From Glomus cerebriforme (taxonomy: Eukaryota; Glomeromycota; Glomeromycetes; Glomerales; Glomeraceae): DNA of 17,319 nucleotides. The notes under the pieces were generated by a model, which was not told the origin of the DNA, did no database searches, and saw only the letters and a list, made by a program, of their open reading frames with translations. The translations under genes were made by a program, and so were the position numbers. Where the stretch lies: NCBI GenBank assembly GCA_003550305.1, contig QKYT01000686.1, forward strand, positions 9,427-26,745, written 5' to 3'. Positions 1 through 8,400 of this stretch are shown here, piece by piece; within the stretch, counting starts at the first letter, position 1; every line of letters begins with the position of its first letter.

Positions 1-46
1 TAATCATATCTATTATTCGTTATTCACTTCACTAATACTTAAAGTA

Positions 47-76
47 TCATGTGTAGAAGGCAGGCCCTACACATGA
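47..76. repeat. Perfect 10-bp inverted repeat with 10-base loop
   Basis: TCATGTGTAG (47-56) pairs with CTACACATGA (67-76) around AAGGCAGGCC. No gene or terminator context is visible. Confidence 0.6.
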
Positions 77-319
77 CCATTAATTATTTAAATTTATTCT
101 GGTTAGATTAGAGTTATATCTTAAAATCATATTAGGAGGGTAAAGGATTAGGATTTAGTGGGTTAGGGTATTTACTTCTCATATGTGGCAGCAAGTGTTG
201 ATCAAATATTAATCCCTCCGGACTCAACAACGGTTCCTGGAAACGTTCCCTACCTAGTTTTAACAAATTTGTCAACTTAAAAGTGGTTACTAATTTCCAT
301 AGTTCCGTGGGAGATTAGG

Positions 320-470
320 CAGTGTTGGCAAATGACTTTGAAATGACCCTAAATGACTCCAAAATTTGCCATAGGAGGGTGATAACTCTGGCTAAGTTAT
401 AATTCCGGCCAGAATTACAGAAATTTTATAACACAATTTTAACCCAATTTTTCTGGAACTCCGCTACTTA
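320..470 (+). mobile_element. hAT-like transposon end (terminal repeat pointing right)
   Basis: CAGTGTTGGCAAATGACTTT starts at 320 and is followed by two more AAATGAC motifs (341-347, 351-357; the first is at 330-336). hAT elements typically begin CAG-x-G-T-T and carry short motif repeats just inside the end. The same head occurs at 17179. No matching inverted end and no transposase ORF were found, and the right boundary given is arbitrary. The bases AGATTAGG (312-319) would be the 8-bp target duplication if the call is right. Confidence 0.45.
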
Positions 471-1009
471 AAAGCACCTATAATGAAATTGCTTTTATAA
501 ATATGTTTAGAAGAAATTATTATATGGGATCGCTTAATGAAATAATCTTATACACAAAATCTTACTATTACGAACGATACAGTATTAATGATATTACTAA
601 ATGGAGCAAAGTAGTTATAAATATGGAATGAACCTTTCACAGATATATTTCTCTCCATGATAAAGTACTAGTATTTCAGTATATCTAAAATATATCCTTC
701 AAAAGAATTATTACCAAAAAATCAATCGATAACTGTTATCACTTTATTTAGCATCAAACAGACAATAAATATTGATAACTAAACTTCGTGAACAAAAAAA
801 GAAATTGATAAGTATGGTTCAAACATAGTTGAATTTCTCATTTAAAGATCACAAAAATAATAATGTAGTAAGATTGGTAGTAGAAAGTGCTGTCTGTGCT
901 GATACATGGTAGTTGTTATTTAATATTAGTTATCAAATTTCAATCAATATTTAAATACTTAAATTTTTTTTAATTTTCATTTTTAAAAAACTAAACCCTC
1001 TTGTTTTAA

Positions 1010-1900
1010 ACTCCCATTTTAACTTCCTTATACTGTATATGAGTTGATTTTCCTCATTACAGGCGAGGAAAAACCAGTCAGTTAGTCGAGTCTCTTTTAA
1101 CTGGCTGATTTGGTTTAGACTAGAATCCCCATTTATTTCTATATATATATGTTTAATTCCCTATTTATTTTCTATACTTATTTTTAATCCTCTATTTATT
1201 TCCTATATACTTATGTTTATGAAGCGATATAAAGGACTAAAGAGATAATCATTTCAACAAGAAGAAAGAAAATAAAGGAAGTGAAAAGTAAGCTAAAACA
1301 GAAATACATAACAGAAAACAAACCCAGATTAACAGAGAAAATGAATATTGAACAGATTAATATACCAATGAAAAAGGTGAAGATGAAAGAAAAAAAGATA
1401 AATAACAAGTTAAAGGAATTAATAAATGGAAGAATTCTTAATAGGGGATCCTGGCAAAATAATTAAAATACTGAAAGGATACTTAATGAGAAAATACAAA
1501 AAGAATATACAATAAAAAAAACAGCTGACCAAAGAACACACATAATATATAAAGAAAAATCGAAAAGGAAATTTTCAAGAATGAGGCGAAGATATGTAGA
1601 TAAAGAAGAAAGGGAAAAATGGAAAGAACTATTTGAAGAAAAAATGGTTATAAACAAAAAAAGGTATATTGACTTAGAAAAGAAAAGTGCCAGGAAGGAA
1701 GGATCACTTGCGAAATGTGGAAAAGAAGTGAAGATTCAATGAAAGAAACAAATAAAAGAATAATTTTAAAAGTTAACAGACCCATTACTCTAATTAAGAC
1801 AGGAGAGAAGAAAAAATATGATATATGAAAATGAAAGATGTAGTAAGGTAGCAGAAATAGAAAAAAATAATAATATAATAAACAAAATAGGATATTGGTT
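1010..1900 (+). repeat. Dispersed repeat copy 1 with decayed Lys/Glu-rich ORF
   Basis: The left part (1028-1125) shares TTCCTTATACTGTATAT, a TTTCCTC...CAGGC(G/A)AGGAAA block, ACCAGT(C/T)AG and TGGTTTAGA with the reverse complement of 5245-5360. Further right, TTATGTTTATGAAGC and the purine-rich stretch also align. A lysine-rich reading frame near 1281-1466 and the peptide KWKELFEEKMVINKKRYI (1617-1670) correspond to KWKEQFEGKLHINKERYK in copy 2 and KWKEQFEEKSHINKERYN in copy 3. Stops and frameshifts break the frame, so no full protein is encoded here. The boundaries are approximate. The family is not one I recognise. Confidence 0.6.
1128..1220. repeat. Three imperfect 30-32-bp tandem units
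   Basis: Units at 1128-1158, 1159-1188 and 1189-1220 each read CC(C/T)..ATTTATTT..CTATA..ACTTAT/ATATAT..TTTAAT or a close variant. They lie inside repeat copy 1 just before the TTATGTTTATGAAGC block. Copy 2 has no equivalent array at the matching point. Confidence 0.7.
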
Positions 1901-3631
1901 ACTATAATTGTTCATTAACAATGATTTAAAGAAGTCCGCGAGACTTTATTTTCATCCCTATTATTAGGATTTAATTAATAATAATTTTCAATAATTTAAA
2001 TAATTTGAATAATTTGAATAGGTTAATATACAAAAATTAGGGTGTGAAATTTTATTTTATGTATTTTTCGAATAAAATTCATTTAGTATTTGAATGTGTG
2101 TATCAAATTTTATGCATTTTTAACTTTTTTTTTGAAAAAAAAGGATCAGATCAAACCTATTTATATTCAATATTTTACGTTCTTTTGTTACAATGTAGAT
2201 TTCTTCGTTACAATGTTAAAATGAATTACATATCAAAACTTACAAAAAAAAAAGAAAAAAAATTATAACGTATCAGATTTCTTGAGGATTGAGACTTTAC
2301 GATATTACGATAAGAACAAAGGGAAAAAAAAAATCTGCAAGGGGTAAAGAAAAACAATCGTGTGATTAGAAGATCCTAGATAAATCTGATAAAAAAAATC
2401 TGTAAGGGAGTAAAGATAAAAAAAAATTTTTTGATTAGCAGATCGATAACGAAAAAAAAATCTTTTGTTTTTTACAAGACCATTTAATTAATAAAATAAT
2501 AATGATACTGGACTTATTTTAAGAGCGAGAATAATTTAATTGATGCTATTTATATTATGGAAATGAATGTATTCAACGAATTTGGAATATCATACAAAGT
2601 CTTGGCAAACCTTGTGAAAGTTTATTTTATCACGATGAGATATTCTCTTGGTCATCTTCAAATCAGAACGGAGTTTGAATGTTGTTTGATTGGGTAAATA
2701 TCTTGTATAGATATCAGATAAGCGTTTAATAATTATCCAATGGATTTATTATAACAAGATTTTATAAAAAAGAAAATCACAGCATCATAAATATTGTATT
2801 AAATAGGAAAATTTTCAATTTCCCCATTTGATTTTACGAAACACTTTTTTGATTGGGAGATGGCGGATGCTTATATGAACATCGATACGCATGGGCTAGG
2901 CAAAATGTCAGTATTCCAAAAGTAGAATGTGCAACATAGGGAGAATGTAATATTTTGTTGAATTTTATTATCGTCTTTTTTAAGTATTTATTAAAAGAAA
3001 AAAAAAAAGAAAATTTTTTTTTTTCTTCCCATAAATTTGAAAATGTTAATCGCTTTTAGGAATAAAGATGATCCGATTGAATAATATTTACGACAGAAAA
3101 GCGCCTCAAAGTGATATGAATTAATTATAAATATTATCTTTATTATCTATTGCATAATTTATTTATTTTATTTTTTTTAAACGCATTACAATTATTAAAA
3201 CTAAACACATTTGATACAAGTTAATTTATTGAATTTTGATATTTTTCTGGAAAATAATTTAGATTTATTTGCGAGTTTTATCTTGGATTATTTATGGTCT
3301 GATTTTTGATTTTTATATGATTTATTATAAATACATTCATCAGCAAATATATATTTTTTTATAAAATCAAGTTTATTTGTATTTTAAATAAATATATTTT
3401 TATCATCGACTTTTGAGTGATTGGCGGCTCTGGCCAATACAAAAATCGTGTAACACAATTTTACTATTTTAAATAGTCATGTGATAATGTATTCGTAATT
3501 TTGGCCAGCGCTATAAAGTTTCCGCTGAGCATTATCTGCTGTTATTTTGTTTCAATTTTAAATTTTCAATCCCTACTTCGACCAATATTAAAATATACTT
3601 AACCCTAATGTTATATAGCAGCTTAATCAAT
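1901..3631. other. Gene-poor AT-rich stretch with one possible coding scrap
   Basis: It holds the 65-bp tandem repeat and a 45-codon open stretch at 2544-2678 on the plus strand (YGNECIQRIWNIIQSLGKPC, then ESLFYHDEIFSWSSSNQNGV) with protein-like composition but no recognised family. The stretch near 2870-2930 (EHRYAWARQNVSIPKVECAT) looks similar in character. The rest shows stops in all frames and long A/T runs. Confidence 0.4.
2321..2451. repeat. Two imperfect 65-bp tandem units
   Basis: AAAAAATCTGCAAGGGGTAA...TGATTAGAAGATCCTAGATA (2321-2390) is followed by AAAAAATCTGTAAGGGAGTA...TTGATTAGCAGATCGATAAC (2391-2451). The start of a third unit, AAAAAAAAATCT, follows at 2452. The ATCTG blocks are 65 bp apart. 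No coding content is evident. Confidence 0.65.
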
Positions 3632-3914
3632 TCAATTTTTGTCAAAAAGACTGCTTAGAGATTCTGACTGCCAATTTGGAAATATATTTAAACTTTCTAA
3701 ATACTTATTTAATTCCGATTTACGATATTCTTTAATTTTCGTTGATAATGTGTTTCTATTAATAAATTTATTAAATAATGATCCTTTCGAAATTTACCGG
3801 GTATATAATTAGTTAAATCAAGTTTATCAGCAGCGATAAATTGGTCGCGATTTTTCCAAAAATACCATGAACGAATAGTATCATCCGATTTCGGACGTTT
3901 TGATGGATCTGAAC
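3632..3914 (-). pseudogene. Last exon of a decayed protein-kinase-like gene, one frameshift
   Basis: A plausible 3' splice site (TTTCTTTAG at 3915-3923) opens a reading frame beginning SDPSKRPKSDDTIRSWYFW, then KNRDQFIAADKLDLTNYIPG. The DPSKRP piece fits kinase subdomain XI (C-W-x-x-D-P-x-x-R-P), followed by the helix that closes the C-lobe. The frame runs to a stop at 3709-3711, but after about 3784 a different frame takes over with convincing coding character (GSLFNKFINRNTLSTKIKEY, then SELNKYLESLNIFPNWQSES) to a TGA at 3632-3634. One missing A at about 3784-3786 (AAAGGA read as AAGGA) would explain the switch. The fragment is coding-derived with good confidence. The kinase identity is inferred from the DPxKRP motif and from the neighbouring N-lobe-like piece. 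A sequencing or assembly error at the A run cannot be excluded. Confidence 0.55.
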
Positions 3915-4154
3915 CTAAAGAAAAATAAGCGGATAAATAAAGGATAGATTAAATGAAAAAAATGACTAATATTTTAAAAACATTATTTAACCATTAACTC
4001 TATTATATCAATTAGTAAATATATATTCAAATTTTCCTTTTGTAACTAATGTATTGCATATTTTTAACAATTACATGGCAAATAAAAAACCTAAAATTTA
4101 AATTAAAAAATTTTTAGTTATAATTGTTTCTCGTATGAATGAAATGTTAAATTT

Positions 4155-4226
4155 CTTTTAATGCCAAGACACCTGAATGATATTAAATCCTTTGCAAAAA
4201 ATTTCGAATTCTTGTAACAAATTATG
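4155..4226 (-). pseudogene. Kinase N-lobe-like scrap upstream of the decayed C-lobe exon
   Basis: On the minus strand the frame reads HNLLQEFEIFCKGFNIIQ. After one extra G at 4173 or 4174 it continues as CLGIKRN. This resembles the alpha-C helix and beta-4 strand of Rhizophagus tyrosine-kinase-like proteins (typically FLNELKIYxK...NIIKCYGITKDP). A TAG stop lies just upstream at 4227-4229. It lies in the expected order and strand relative to the C-lobe exon at 3632-3914, but only about 240 bp of AT-rich DNA separates them. The catalytic loop (HRD) and DFG region are therefore missing. It is best read as part of the same dead gene with a large internal deletion. The match is short, so the call is tentative. 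Confidence 0.37.
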
Positions 4227-4399
4227 CTATAGTTGATAGCAATTATTTTTGGTGATTAGAAAATGACTATAGAGACTGTATGAGTTATCCATTAGATTAT
4301 CCGGTCGAAACAATTCACAAAATTTAAAAACATTATTTTATTTATTAAAAAAAATACTTTAATACATTTAATAAAAATAAAAATTACTAAAAAAAAAAT

Positions 4400-5560
4400 A
4401 AGAAGAAAACCTAATATCACTACTTCATTTGTATATTTTTTTCTTGTATTTCTTCAATATCCTTTCTATTTTATTTTCTTATATTTTGTTTTTTATATAA
4501 TTATTCCCTTCTATTTTTACTACCTTATTACATNTTNTATTCCAAACTTTTTTNCACAATTAAGTGACAGACATCTTTTTATACCTTTCTTTGTTTATAT
4601 GCAATTTTCCTTCAAATTGTTCTTTCCATTTTGTTCCTTCTTTGACTTTNTCTTATCCATTTTTNGAAATGTTNTTTGATTTCTAATCGCGACCTGTTTC
4701 TTTTATTATTCTTTTAAGTCCAACAATTTGTTATATTTCTTGTTGTCCTTTTAATCATTCACCAGATAGCAAATATTTTCTTTGCTTAATATTTCTTTTA
4801 ACTTGTTATCTGTCTTTTTTCTTTTATTTCCTTTCATTCAACCTTTCTCTTTCTGCATTTTGAGCTCATTATCCATTGTTTGCTTTACCCATATTTATTT
4901 ATTATTTTTTTTATTATAATCGTTTTTAGGTTTAATTTTCCACGTTTCAACATGCTGAAATGGATTAATTATCTTGAATATTTCTCCGCTCACTTCCAGT
5001 AGTGAAGGATCAGAACAAACATCCAGATTATCTAATAATTCTACATCTTTTTTTCAATACTTGAGGCATTCGTTCTCTGAAAGTAACTTTTCACCCAGCT
5101 ATCTTTCTTAAAGTTGTTGCATATTTCATATTTTATCTTAAAGTAGTATTTCTTCTTTTTTCTTTTATCTTTTTTTTTTTGCTATTTGTCCATCACTGAT
5201 CTCATTAGTCTTCAATATTGCTTCATAAACATAAATATTAGGAAGTGAAAAAGGGAAATCTAATCTAAACCAAACCGCAGATAGGAGAGATACTCAACTA
5301 TCTAACTGGTCTTTCCTTGCCTGATACGAGGAAGACCTCTATATACAGTATAAGGAAGATAAGAGGAATTTAAAGGAATTTAAAAAAAGCCAACCAGCCA
5401 GATAGGAGGATTACCTGGCTCCTGATACGAGGAAACTCTATATACAGTATAAGGAAAGATAAAAGAAAGAGTTTAAAGGAGTAGTTTATTTTTAAGAGGT
5501 TATAGAGAAAAAATAATAGAGAGAAAAGAGAGAAAAGAGTTTAAAAGAGAATCCATGAAT
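4400..5560 (-). repeat. Dispersed repeat copy 2 (inverted) with decayed ORF and six N bases
   Basis: This is the minus-strand counterpart of copy 1. Read on the minus strand it starts with the TTATACTGTATAT blocks (5480-5240). It then has an open stretch near 4890-5030 encoding VELLDNLDVCSDPSLLEVSG, then EIFKIINPFQHVETWKIKPK, followed by lysine-rich frames (KLKEILSKENICYLVND; LLDLKRIIKETG) and KVKEGTKWKEQFEGKLHINK ending with a stop near 4560-4570. Frames are broken several times. Isolated N bases at 4534, 4537, 4554, 4650, 4665 and 4674 sit in the part most similar to copy 3. The protein family is unknown; the composition suggests helices and coiled coil. Confidence 0.65.
5277..5480. repeat. 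About 101-bp tandem duplication inside repeat copy 2
   Basis: CCTGATACGAGGAA occurs at 5320 and again at 5421, each followed by (GAC)CTCTATATACAGTATAAGG and a GAATTTAAAGGA or GAGTTTAAAGGA tail. Each is preceded by an AGATAGGAG block (about 5279 and 5399) and a CTGG(T/C) stretch. Copy 1 has only one such unit, in the opposite orientation. Confidence 0.75.
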
Positions 5561-6399
5561 CTAGTTTTTTAATTTAGAGAAAATAAAAATTGTAGGTATT
5601 TATAATTCTTTTTTTTTTACCTTTGTAAAATTTACAAAGGATGTGTCATAAAAACTTATTATTATTGATTATGCAGTGTTCTACTTAATTCAGACATTTT
5701 TTATTATCAAATTTATTTGTTTTTAATCATAGGCTAATGGGCTAACCAAGTAAAGTATAATGGCACGTTGTTTTTTGATATTTTGGTCTATAATTAGGTA
5801 ATATTAGTATCATGTCGTATGAAATATCAGAAATTTTATTAAGGATATTTTATAGAAGTCAATCATATGAATCTATTACATAAAAAACGTTGAATGTACT
5901 ACCGTTGATCGCGTATGTGACTGAGAGATTTTTTTTTTTTTTTACAAAAAAATATTTTAAATAATTTAATTAACGAACTGATTGAACTGATCAAAGACAA
6001 TTTTAGCGGTACAGACCATTTTATAATGGAATGAACAAAAATTTTCAGTTTATAAGCAATGTTTAATAGTTGCGCGTTATTGTTTGATTTGTTTATTTTT
6101 AATACAATAAAAATCTATCAGTTAAAGCTTTTATTTTTTTAGAAATATCCTCTAAAAAAATTATTAACTGCTTTTGCAAGTTCTTTTTGCTCATGAAATA
6201 TTGTATTAACTACTAATTCCAAGGTTGTAAGCAAGGATAATCCTTGATAGTGATAAAATTCAATTCATAATCTTGTCACCACTTTAATGAAATAATTTTT
6301 GCCCTATAATATTTTCTTCTTTTATTATATAATTAAAGTTTATAATAATTGTAACTTTGTATAAAAAAATATCATCATGATAATTTCGTTTTATTAAAA
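5561..6399. other. Spacer between repeat copy 2 and the TLDc remnant
   Basis: No complete gene. A minus-strand open stretch of 41 codons at 6139-6264 reads IEFYHYQGLSLLTTLELVVN, then TIFHEQKELAKAVNNFFRGY, ending in TAA. It has coding character and lies just downstream of the TLDc remnant on the same strand, but I do not recognise it. Confidence 0.35.
5620..5640. repeat. Perfect 10-bp inverted repeat around one base
   Basis: CCTTTGTAAA, A, TTTACAAAGG forms a near-continuous palindrome just after the boundary of repeat copy 2. It could be a footprint or terminal stub of a small element. Confidence 0.6.
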
Positions 6400-6762
6400 T
6401 CAATTTTTTATAATCTGAAATATTTCATACTCTTCTGGATTTTCAGTTTCACTGATCAGTTTTTCATAAAATTCTTTTTTACATCAACCTGATAATCCAC
6501 TATAAAATTGGAATGAATGTAAGTCATTAACATCAACTGTCGGTCCAAAATAAGGACTATTAATAATAGATCTTTTTTCATTCTTTACCCGACTTAATAT
6601 ATAATTTTTAATATCATTATTAAAGGTGAATATAAAACTATCTTTAGTAATACCGTCACTACTATCATTCCATTCAATTGGATTATAACATCCAAGAATT
6701 TCATTATTATCTTTCACCTTAATAATTGTTACAGTATGAGTTTTAAAAGGATAACAAATTTT
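6400..6762 (-). pseudogene. TLDc-domain gene remnant, 5' truncated, in-frame TGA
   Basis: This is the C-terminal part of a TLDc domain, a family linked in other eukaryotes to oxidation resistance and V-ATPase binding and very numerous in Rhizophagus, often with BTB. The frame reads HTVTIIKVKDNNEILGCYNP, then TKDSFIFTFNND and ILSRVKNEKRSIINS, matching the family pattern NEILGGYNPxEW ... TKDSFIFSF ... ILSRV ... GP. One glycine of the usual GGYNP is Cys here. The frame is interrupted by TGA at 6484-6486 and then continues in the same frame with CKKEFYEKLISETENPEEYE and FQIIKN to a stop at 6400-6402, which is the expected family C-terminus. The segment between FGP and the C-terminus is shorter than usual. 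Upstream it ends at about 6762, where repeat copy 3 begins, so the BTB or other N-terminal part is missing. It is probably non-functional. Confidence 0.82.
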
Positions 6763-6960
6763 TGGACTTTAAAGAATAATAAAAGAAACAGGGCAAGATA
6801 AAGAAGAAATCAAAGAACGTTTTCAAAATAATGACAAAGTCAAAGAAGGGACAAAATGGAAAGAACAATTTGAAGAAAAATCACATATAAACAAAGAAAG
6901 GTATAATAGTAAAGGATTATGAAGGAACAAAGAAAAAGAATTCAGAAATGGGAAAAATTG
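6762..6960 (+). repeat. Dispersed repeat copy 3, fragment abutting the TLDc remnant
   Basis: The start TTGGACTTTAAAGAATAATA corresponds to TTGGACTTAAAAGAATAATA in copy 2 (minus strand), and similarity continues to about 6910. An open frame of 49 codons from 6773 to a TGA at 6920-6922 reads RIIKETGQDKEEIKERFQNN, then DKVKEGTKWKEQFEEKSHIN and KERYNSKGL. This is the cleanest version of the peptide found in the three copies. It is only the middle of the full repeat; neither the TATACTGTATAT end nor the downstream part is present. Confidence 0.6.
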
Positions 6961-7650
6961 CAACAAGCAAATGGACAAACTCTTTTTTTAGTAATTTTAT
7001 TTTTATTTTAAAGTTAATCTCCATTATTTATAATAATTATAAAAATTTTTTATTAAACTTATTAATTGTATTTGATTTTTTATTAGCAGTTAAAGTAATA
7101 ATTAAAAAATTACTCAAAACGTGTTTTTAAATAAATATAATTTATTTTTACGTGATCAAATTTTTATCTGGTTTGGAATCTTTATTTTTGTTTTTTTTTC
7201 GAATTTCCGATTATATAAGCTTTTATTTTAGTATTTTTTTTTTTTTATAGATTTTTTTTGAAATTTGCTAAAAATAGCAAGTAACGCTGAATAAATTAAT
7301 AAGATTTATAAAAATTTTTCACAAATTATTTTACATTATATTTTTATAAATTGATTGATTAACAGATAATATAATAATGAACGTAGAAATTTCACATGTT
7401 ATTACTAATATAAATTTTAAAGAAGTTAAACGCAAAGTTTGCAGTTGTAATATAACAATTTACAATTTAGACTAACATAAATAAGTATTGTAATTCACAA
7501 TGATATGATAAATAAAAAAAAATCATCATTATTCTTTTTTTTTAAAAAAAAACATAATTTTCTATAATAAAAACCCCAACGAACTCTTTGTTCTTTTAAA
7601 AATATTTCTAAACTAAAAAAAAACTAAATGATTACATGGTTCTTGATATT
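6961..7650. other. AT-rich stretch with no gene seen
   Basis: There are long T and A runs and stops in all frames. A 60-codon plus-strand frame (6948-7130) is low-complexity Ile/Leu/Asn/Lys and not credible as a gene. Nothing links it to the retroelement scrap that follows. Confidence 0.5.
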
Positions 7651-7815
7651 TTTTATATCTCGGAATACGTATGGGCTGTTAAACATTTTCACCATTATTT
7701 AAGTCGAACTTTCACGATAGTAACCGATCATGCAGCGTTAAAATGGTTAAAAACATCAAAAATGCCAAAAGGAAGAAGAGCCAGAAAGAAAACATCAGTA
7801 GTTTTCATGTGGTAA
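7651..7815 (+). mobile_element. Ty3/gypsy-like retrotransposon fragment, RNase H domain
   Basis: A 54-codon plus-strand frame ending at TAA 7813-7815 reads EYVWAVKHFHHYLSRTFTIV, then TDHAALKWLKTSKMPKGRRA. This is the well-known RNase H core of chromovirus/gypsy polymerases (VVWAVKHFxxYLYGxxFxxxTDHxALKWL), including the conserved TDHxAL. The stretch before it (FYIS-E) looks like the YSxxExExLAVVWAV segment with a few residues deleted. After GRRAR the expected W-x-x-x-L-Q-x-Y is replaced by unrelated residues and a stop. No reverse transcriptase, integrase, LTR or primer-binding site was seen nearby, so this is an isolated scrap of a once larger element. Confidence 0.78.
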
Positions 7816-8400
7816 TTTTATTTTAAATTATTTATTAGCATACTTTTTTCGTTTTAGATTAAAAATTCAGAAAATAGAAAAACTTTTGTGGATAGTTTAA
7901 ATATTTCTTTTTTCATTTAGGTTTGAATTGGATTTGAGAGATTGAATGAATAATGTTATACAACTCATTTTTTACTAAATGGATTTGACAAAACCTTTAA
8001 GATTAGCCAATCAGAGTTAAGTTTATATGAAATCACATATGTATTATATATATAGTAAGAAATATGTTTTGTTTTATTCATCAGTAATTTACTTGATACT
8101 GTATTCACTCATAATTTTTCATTGATCTCTATTGCACTATAATTTTAATAAAATATTTATTGATTTAATTTTATTAAATGTCTTATTTGACCATTGTGCT
8201 TATATGCAATGTTCATAATTTATAATATAAAAATATAAAAATTATTACAAAAAAACATTTGGTGAATCTACACATTTTTGATTGAAAAAATTAAAAGTTG
8301 ATTGGAGGACGAAAATCTGACTGTTTACATTGCTATTAAAAATTTTGTTTAATTTATAAGCTAGTTACAATAACATATATACTATATAATATATAACCAT
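7816..8400. other. Spacer downstream of the F-box gene, no gene seen
   Basis: AT-rich, with stops in all frames. The part next to 8401 should hold the 3' untranslated region of the F-box gene. No clear AATAAA was found on the minus strand close to the stop codon. Confidence 0.5.

Larger units (their letters stand above)
1..1009. other. Mostly unassigned DNA left of repeat copy 1
   Basis: Apart from the hairpin at 47-76 and the hAT-like end at 320, there is a plus-strand open stretch at about 483-629 (peptide MFRRNYYMGSLNEIILYTKS, then YYYERYSINDITKWSKVVIN) ended by TGA and followed by more stops. It may be a worn coding remnant, but no family is recognised. Confidence 0.35.

Noticed and set aside
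152..176. TTAGGG-like telomeric sequence near 168
   Set aside because: Only a single GGGTTAGGG-type match; no tandem array.
1217..1657. Minus-strand Phe/Ile/Ser-rich ORFs resembling membrane proteins
   Set aside because: They are the complement of the purine-rich lysine/glutamate frame of repeat copy 1; hydrophobicity follows from the opposite strand composition.
2044..2268. 74-codon plus-strand ORF
   Set aside because: Phe/Tyr/Lys-rich, ends in a run of lysines from an A tract, no domain and no ATG context; typical chance frame in AT-rich DNA.
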